DNA of 64,000 nucleotides from CAWABB01 sp963780165 (GTDB lineage: Bacteria; Bacteroidota; Ignavibacteria; UBA10030; UBA6906): positions 1,736,001 through 1,800,000 of the forward strand of contig CAWABB010000001.1 in assembly GCA_963780165.1 (NCBI GenBank), given 5' to 3'. The translations under genes were made by a program, and so were the position numbers. Below the pieces are notes generated by a model that worked only from the letters and a program-made list of their open reading frames with translations, was not told the origin of the DNA and searched no databases. Below, piece after piece: positions 60,719-64,000 of the stretch (its first letter is position 1; each line of letters begins with the position of its first letter).

Positions 60719-61426
60719 TTATTTCTTCTCCCGGGGCGGCTCCTCGAAGACCGCGTCGTCCAGCCCGGTGTTGACGCGGTAGTCGGAGTACTTCACCTCG
60801 ATCGTCCCGCCGCGGAATGGCATGCGGCCGGACGATCCCGGGACACTCTGCTCCCACTGCGGGACCGCGGCGGTGTCGGCGGACGCGGAAAACTCCACGA
60901 AGAGGTTCGAGGGGAGCCAGAAGCCGTCGACGCGTGTGTGCGTGAACGACGCCGACATGGTGCGGCCGTCAATTCCCGCGGTCGTAAACTTCTCGGGCGT
61001 CCATCGCTGCGGGTCCACATACAGTATCACGCGCCGTGTTCGCGCCTGATCGCTCCGCGGACGCATCGTCAACCTCGCCACGCGCTTCCCTGACAGCGTA
61101 TCGGGCGAGACCGCATCCACCAGAAAACGCTCCGACAGCGTCGCCGGATTGAATGCCAGCCCCTCGCGCGGAAGGACCGCAAAGCCCTTCGCCTCGAAGT
61201 GCACCTTGTCCGGCTTCTTGAAGTACATCGTCGCATTCATCGGCGGCACAGACATCCGCTCAATGTTTGTCGTGACGTTCAGCGTGACGGCGTAATCCTG
61301 CACGCCTGCGTACTGCGCCGCAACGCGGTCGAGGACCGCCGCTCCCCCGGTGTCCGGAGGCGCGGTCGCCCCCCCCTCTGCAAGCGTCGCACCGAGCACC
61401 AGCAACGATACCAGCGTCGCAAGCAT
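60719..61426 (-). CDS. LolA-like outer membrane lipoprotein carrier-family protein
   Basis: 235 residues from the ATG at 61426. Signal peptide (LVSLLVLGATLAEGG). The mature part has a LolA/LolB-type beta layout: VQDYAVTLNVTTNIERM, MYFKKPDKVHFEAKGFAVLP and KYSDYRVNTGLDDAVFEEP at the end, common in outer-membrane lipoprotein-sorting proteins. The gene starts one base inside the MFS stop (TGATG), so expression is coupled. It is not near lolB or lolCDE in this window. Confidence 0.82.
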   Translation of the reverse strand: MLATLVSLLVLGATLAEGGATAPPDTGGAAVLDRVAAQYAGVQDYAVTLNVTTNIERMSVPPMNATMYFKKPDKVHFEAKGFAVLPREGLAFNPATLSERFLVDAVSPDTLSGKRVARLTMRPRSDQARTRRVILYVDPQRWTPEKFTTAGIDGRTMSASFTHTRVDGFWLPSNLFVEFSASADTAAVPQWEQSVPGSSGRMPFRGGTIEVKYSDYRVNTGLDDAVFEEPPREKK

Positions 61427-62697
61427 CACGCTCTCTCCGCCTCCGGCGTCACGAATCGATTGTAGAGCACCATGAGCAGCGTTCCCACAACGCCCACGGC
61501 AATCAGCGCGAGCCACACAATCTCCACCCGACCCGATTCCTTCGCGGTCTGGTACAACCACCCGCCGAACGGATCCCCCACGAACCGGGCGATCGCGATG
61601 GGAAGGAATGCGTAACCCTGGTACAGCGCCTGCTGCCCTGGAGGCGCGATATCGGAAATGTACTCGTAGTATCGCGGCGCCTGGATCATCTCGCCGATGG
61701 CAAACGCAACGATGCCCGCCGCGATTGTCGGGATGCTCGGCGACATCCCGATGATGACCCAGATCAGGCTTGAGATCGCGAACCCCAGCATGATCGCCGT
61801 GCGGGTGGAGAGATGCCTGGTCATCCGGTTCAACGGGATCTGGAAGAGGATGATCGCTCCCGCGCCTGCCCACGACTGTACGATCTCGTACGGCGCGTCG
61901 CGGCCGATGAAGTCGGTGATGTAGTACGGAACGACGATAAACTCCTGCCAGAAGATGATCCAGTACAGCGAATAGATCAGGAGGAATGCCATGAAGCGCC
62001 AGTTGCCCAGCACCACGACGAGGTTCCGGAGTTTCTTCCCGAGCGACTCCTGAGGGACGGCCGTGCTCGCCGCCACCTCCTTGTACAGCATCAGGTTGAC
62101 GATCAGCATCGCGAGGCAGCTGAACGCCGACACGAGATAGACGAACTCGTTCCCGAAGCTGTCGCGCACGAAGTACGCGATCGTGGGGCCAAGCAGGGCG
62201 CCGACGTTGACAAGCCAGTAGTAGATGGCGAATCCCAGCGAACGCGTCTGCTCGTTGGTCGTGACGGCCACCGTCCCCAGCACGGACGGCTTGATGAATG
62301 AACCGCCAAAGGCCGTCAGCACCAGAAACGCCAGGAGTAGCCAGAACAGCGGAATGCCTTCATACACGCCCGCAAAGGCGTCCATGCCGACCGACCCGAT
62401 GAGGAAATACCCCAGCGCCAGGATGGAGAACGCTATGTTGAACGCCCGCCGGAACCCCCATTTATCGGCCAGCGTCCCGCCGAGAATCGGCAGCAGATAG
62501 ATCAACCCGCCGAAGATCCCCGAGAGCTGTCCCGCCTCGGCCTCGGTGAACCCCAGGCGGTTGCGCAGATAGACCATGAAGACGATCTGTTGCCCGTAGT
62601 AGGCGAGCCGCTCAAACAGCTCCATGCCGTTCGCGACCCAGAACGTCGGGTCGAAGCCTTGCTGAAGGCGTCGAAGGCGATCCGAGAGAGACGTCAT
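61426..62697 (-). CDS. POT/MFS family transporter
   Basis: 423 residues, 12 predicted TM helices. The POT-type elements are FERLAYYGQQIVFMVY and GGLIYLLPILGGTLADKWG. The family moves di/tripeptides with protons. The adjacent M24 peptidase on the same strand (14-nt gap) would fit peptide use, but that is inference. Confidence 0.87.
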   Translation of the reverse strand: MTSLSDRLRRLQQGFDPTFWVANGMELFERLAYYGQQIVFMVYLRNRLGFTEAEAGQLSGIFGGLIYLLPILGGTLADKWGFRRAFNIAFSILALGYFLIGSVGMDAFAGVYEGIPLFWLLLAFLVLTAFGGSFIKPSVLGTVAVTTNEQTRSLGFAIYYWLVNVGALLGPTIAYFVRDSFGNEFVYLVSAFSCLAMLIVNLMLYKEVAASTAVPQESLGKKLRNLVVVLGNWRFMAFLLIYSLYWIIFWQEFIVVPYYITDFIGRDAPYEIVQSWAGAGAIILFQIPLNRMTRHLSTRTAIMLGFAISSLIWVIIGMSPSIPTIAAGIVAFAIGEMIQAPRYYEYISDIAPPGQQALYQGYAFLPIAIARFVGDPFGGWLYQTAKESGRVEIVWLALIAVGVVGTLLMVLYNRFVTPEAERA

Positions 62698-62711
62698 CGG
62701 TTGGCTCCGGG

Positions 62712-63884
62712 TCAGGAAATGAAAACGAGATCGCGCTGCACGGCGCCTGTCACTTCGGGAACACCGTCCAGCCCGATGAACATGTTGATCTCCGTGCGGA
62801 CGGCCATGGAGCCCTTGAGGTAGATGCCCGGCTCGATCGAGAAGAGACAGCCGGGCAGGAGAAGCCGCTCATCCTTCGTCTCCAGGTTGTCGATGTTGAC
62901 GCCGTTGCCGTGCGTTTCCTCCCCGATCGAATGTCCGGTACGGTGGAGGAACCGCTTCCCAAAGCCCGCCTTCTCAACGACGGAACGGCAGGCGTCGTCC
63001 ACCTGCCATCCGTAACACGGCTTCCCTTTCGCAAAGCGTTCGTTGACGAAGTCGACCGCCGCGTCACGCGCGTCGCGAACGACGGCGAAGATCCTCTGAT
63101 ACTTCGGCGGCGGCGTGTCTCCAACATAGCCTACCCACGTGATGTCGTAGTAGATTCCTCCCTGCACGTTCTTCTTCGCCCACATGTCGATCAGGACCGT
63201 GTCGCCCTGCTTGAACGGACGCGCCAGCTCGCGGGTCAGGTCAAAGTGTGGATCGGCGGGGTGTTCGTTCGTCCCGACCATCGGCGGGTCGTATGTTGTG
63301 AGGTTCTCTTCCGCGAACCGTTTCATGATGAACTGCTGCACGTCGTACTCGGTTGCACCGGTCTTCAGCGCACGGCCGATCTCCGCGAAGGCTTCCTGCA
63401 TGATCCGGTCCATCACGGTCCCCGCCTCGCGATGCAGGGCGTAGCCCCTCCCGTCCAGGACGGCGACGAACATCTGGACCAGGTCGGCGGACGAGATCAC
63501 CTTGTTCCCCAGCTTCTTCACGAGCTCGATCGTGCCGGCATCCACCACCGACACATACGGCACGTTGTTCATGGCTGAGTATTGCATCGCGATGCGCTTG
63601 CCACTTCCGAGAACCGAGTGGAGCGCCGCATGGAGCTCTTTCCATGACAGGTACACATGCGTCGTCCCGGGAAGCTCATCCAGCCTGTGCAGTTCCACGG
63701 CCGAGACCACCTTCTTCGGGGTCCCTCGCGCCGGGATATAGTAGTACCACCGGCGGCTGCTCATCTTCTCGAAGTTCAGCCCGAGCACACGGTAGGCCAG
63801 GTAGTCCCTGTTCCGGAAGTCGCACAGGAGCCATCCGTCCGCCTTCAATCGGCGCAGTGCAGCCTGGATCTGGTTGATGTTCAT
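62712..63884 (-). CDS. M24 family metallopeptidase (Xaa-Pro aminopeptidase-like)
   Basis: 390 residues from the ATG at 63884 (MNINQIQAAL). Creatinase N-terminal domain, then the pita-bread M24 domain. Metal ligands: Asp in LIDMWAKK and YYDITW, His in HRTGHSIGEETHG, Glu in FSIEPGIYLKG and VRTEINMF. Likely releases N-terminal residues next to proline. No signal peptide, so cytoplasmic. Confidence 0.9.
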   Translation of the reverse strand: MNINQIQAALRRLKADGWLLCDFRNRDYLAYRVLGLNFEKMSSRRWYYYIPARGTPKKVVSAVELHRLDELPGTTHVYLSWKELHAALHSVLGSGKRIAMQYSAMNNVPYVSVVDAGTIELVKKLGNKVISSADLVQMFVAVLDGRGYALHREAGTVMDRIMQEAFAEIGRALKTGATEYDVQQFIMKRFAEENLTTYDPPMVGTNEHPADPHFDLTRELARPFKQGDTVLIDMWAKKNVQGGIYYDITWVGYVGDTPPPKYQRIFAVVRDARDAAVDFVNERFAKGKPCYGWQVDDACRSVVEKAGFGKRFLHRTGHSIGEETHGNGVNIDNLETKDERLLLPGCLFSIEPGIYLKGSMAVRTEINMFIGLDGVPEVTGAVQRDLVFIS

Positions 63885-63940
63885 GGCAGCGTCCTTCGAG
63901 CCGGTGGTGGTGGGGTCCTTGCGCGGGCATGCAGGCGTGA

Positions 63941-64000
63941 CTAGCTCAGGATGTCCTTGCGCACGAAAATATACCATGCGAACGCCAAAAAGCCAATGCT
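63941..64000 (-). CDS. 3' end of a membrane protein gene (start beyond window)
   Basis: Only the last 19 residues are in the window, ending FAWYIFVRKDILS before a TAG at 63943. The residues look like the end of a TM helix and a short basic tail. Too short to assign. Confidence 0.45.
   Translation of the reverse strand, partial: SIGFLAFAWYIFVRKDILS

Overview
This is a GC-rich bacterial chromosome segment with tightly packed genes (average spacing of a few tens of bases, many ATGA/TGATG overlaps). I see no phage, insertion sequence, CRISPR array, rRNA or tRNA. A secreted sugar-dehydrogenase-like protein at 36706-38661 ends in a Type IX secretion (Por) C-terminal sorting domain. A one-piece pyruvate:ferredoxin oxidoreductase, DUF3857 protein, DUF4900-like protein and PD40-propeller kinase are also present. 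Together these point to the Bacteroidota/Ignavibacteriota side of the FCB group. Several genes carry real Shine-Dalgarno sequences and sigma70-like TTGATT-N16..18-TATATT promoters, which is unlike classical Bacteroidetes and fits an Ignavibacteria-like lineage better. This assignment is inference.

Layout. 1-6531 (minus): acyl-ACP thioesterase, GAF-SpoIIE phosphatase, DUF3857/transglutaminase protein, STAS antagonist and an M14 carboxypeptidase that runs off the left edge. 6719-11476 (plus): NatAB-like ABC exporter, Tat-exported aldo/keto reductase and lipoprotein gamma-glutamyltransferase. 11597-12635 (minus): two small membrane proteins. 12723-16933 (plus): agmatine-to-putrescine pair (aguB-aguA), a SulP transporter and a truncated NAD(P)-binding gene. 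17191-22361 (plus): nifJ with its DHOD-like neighbour and a CoA-binding protein; then pepF on minus. 24431-29017: homocysteine methyltransferase/MTHFR fusion, then three membrane-anchored pseudopilin-like proteins. 29155-36596 (plus): mutS, DinB, a small HExxH membrane protein, and an operon of C39-like protein, GT2, DUF1684 lipoprotein and SpoIIE phosphatase. 36706-42315: T9SS cargo, Ntn asparaginase, rluE and an unknown secreted protein with three clear repeats plus one degenerate repeat. 42477-45621: ABC-2 exporter and thyA-folA. 45876-52202: an unknown gene, then a seven-gene coupled operon starting with three 8-oxoguanine repair genes. 52290-60540 (minus): PD40 kinase and a feo iron-uptake operon. 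60719-64000 (minus): LolA-like protein, POT/MFS transporter, M24 peptidase and a partial gene.

Most of the window is ordinary metabolism. The parts most worth following are: (a) a recurring leaderless promoter layout, with the -10 box 6-12 nt before ATG in eight genes; (b) the feo operon, where FeoA appears twice inside a membrane-anchored DtxR-like protein, FeoB is split in two, and a DtxR-type box overlaps a near-consensus promoter; (c) the pseudopilin-like trio without a recognisable prepilin cleavage motif; (d) the mutT-mutY-ogg operon continuing into a 49-residue gene; and (e) the unknown repeat protein at 40471-42315.
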